Positions 4,957-5,845 of a stretch of DNA of 5,845 nucleotides are shown in pieces. The position numbers and the translations under genes were made by a program. Numbering within the stretch: position 1 is the first letter of the stretch; each line of letters starts with the position of its first letter. A model generated the notes under the pieces. It saw nothing but the letters and a program-made list of their open reading frames with translations. It was not told where the DNA came from and ran no database searches. The stretch is from positions 1-5,845 of the forward strand of contig JAISKR010000356.1 of NCBI GenBank assembly GCA_031260845.1. Reading direction: 5' to 3'. This DNA comes from Bacteroidales bacterium (GTDB taxonomy: Bacteria > Bacteroidota > Bacteroidia > Bacteroidales > UBA4181).

Positions 4957-5845
4957 TGGTACGTTCGACGCATTGCAAAATTGGTCTTGTCCTTCTGTGT
5001 CTGACGACATTCAGGCTTAGCGGTCAGGCGCTCAAAGATACGGTGTTCCATCATCCCTTGGATTTACCGGTTGCCCTTGCCGCTACTTTTGGCGAATTGC
5101 GCCCCAATCATTTCCATGCAGGCATTGATTATCGCACACAGGGGGCTATCGGGCATAAAATCCGTGCGGCAGAAGCCGGTTATGTGTCGCGCGTCAGCAT
5201 GGCGCCTTCCGGCTACGGAAAAGCACTGTATATCACTCATCCCAATGGATACACAACGGTTTACGGACATTTGGACAGTTTTTATCAGGAAGTGGCTGAA
5301 TGGGTGAAACAGATACAGTACCAACGCGAACGCTTTCAGGTGGATTTATATCCTGACAGTTCGCAATTTCGGGTGAAACGGGGACAGGTCATCGCCATAT
5401 CCGGTAATACAGGCGGTTCGAGCGGACCGCACCTGCATTTCGAGGTGCGCGACACCCAAACGGAAGATATTGTCAACCCGCTCATGTTTGGATTGGGCGT
5501 GAAGGACAGGGTGGCGCCCGTCATACGCAAAATAGCCATTTTCCCCATCGGCGACAGCAGTACGGTCAACGGTTCGCATGACAAACTTGTTCTGCCGGTT
5601 GAAAAACAGGGGCGCAACTACAAAATTCAAGGGAATAAGAAATTGAACATTCAAGGCGAGGTGGCGTTCGGCATAGAAGCCTACGACCAGGTTTCGGGCA
5701 CGGAAAACAAGTGCGGCATATATGCGCTTCGCCTGTATATCGACAGCGCCATTTGGTTTTCGCAGTCGATGGACAGGTTTGCTTTCGCTGCAAGCCGATA
5801 TATCAACAGTTTGATTGATTATGACTATTACGTTGAGCACAAAGT
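4953..5845 (+). CDS. M23 family zinc endopeptidase, 3' end outside the window
   Basis: Predicted exported metallopeptidase cleaving peptidoglycan peptide cross-links. The visible 297 residues are open to the window edge. The N-terminus MMVRSTHCKIGLVLLCLTTF then RLSGQA is a signal peptide. The M23 domain is intact: FHAGIDY gives zinc ligands His55 and Asp59, YGHL lies at 104-107, and GPHLHFEV supplies His160 and zinc ligand His162. Between YGHL and VKRGQVIAISGNTGG (141-155) there is a charged stretch (about 110-140, QEVAEWVKQIQYQRERFQV) somewhat longer than in typical M23 enzymes. Beyond residue 180 comes a beta-rich region (VAPVIRKIAIFP and onward), as in large Bacteroidota M23 proteins, so considerable sequence is probably missing at the right. 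The start overlaps the glucosaminidase stop in ATGATG; ATG 4953 or 4956 are both possible. Translational coupling is likely. Function is confident at family level; the bond cleaved is inferred. Confidence 0.9.
   Translation, partial: MMVRSTHCKIGLVLLCLTTFRLSGQALKDTVFHHPLDLPVALAATFGELRPNHFHAGIDYRTQGAIGHKIRAAEAGYVSRVSMAPSGYGKALYITHPNGYTTVYGHLDSFYQEVAEWVKQIQYQRERFQVDLYPDSSQFRVKRGQVIAISGNTGGSSGPHLHFEVRDTQTEDIVNPLMFGLGVKDRVAPVIRKIAIFPIGDSSTVNGSHDKLVLPVEKQGRNYKIQGNKKLNIQGEVAFGIEAYDQVSGTENKCGIYALRLYIDSAIWFSQSMDRFAFAASRYINSLIDYDYYVEHK

Noticed and set aside
5346..5840. 164-codon minus-strand open frame opposite the M23 gene
   Set aside because: It is antisense to an intact M23 reading frame with all zinc ligands and has no recognisable domain.

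Overview
The window looks like a Bacteroidota chromosome, most probably order Bacteroidales. Supporting signs are SusE-position lipoproteins with DUF4959/DUF5126/DUF5000-like and DUF4998-like architecture, A-rich leaders without a strong Shine-Dalgarno sequence, and matches to the Bacteroides-type promoter consensus (TTTG, about 19-21 bases, TAnnTTTG). All five genes are on the + strand. I cannot name the genus.

Positions 16-2471 appear to be the tail of a polysaccharide-utilisation-type (Sus-like) operon. Two lipoproteins lie 26 bases apart, and each ends in a related discoidin-like domain. They are probably outer-membrane or surface accessory glycan-binding proteins of a SusC/SusD system lying upstream, outside the window.

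Positions 2504-2791 hold a sharply bounded 288-base element. It has 27-bp imperfect terminal inverted repeats (23/27), six GC-rich hairpins that all have 3-base loops, and nested internal inverted repeats. The hairpins fall into two successive triads of the same stem types. Both strands are free of stop codons in one shared codon register. It resembles a non-autonomous dispersed repeat (MITE-like) or a structured RNA rather than a protein gene. Its right end carries a perfect -7-like box and supplies the first two bases of the next gene's start codon.

Positions 2790-5845 form a compact cell-wall cluster: a DUF1343/NamZ-type exo-beta-N-acetylmuramidase (GH171), a GH73 glucosaminidase with two LysM-like domains, and an M23 zinc endopeptidase that runs off the window edge. 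The last two overlap by four bases (ATGA). Together they could cut both glycosidic bonds of the peptidoglycan glycan strand and its peptide cross-links, so muropeptide turnover or salvage is the likely shared job. A second promoter-like sequence sits at the end of the namZ-like gene, almost touching the glucosaminidase start.

The most unusual item is the 288-base element at the junction of the two gene groups.
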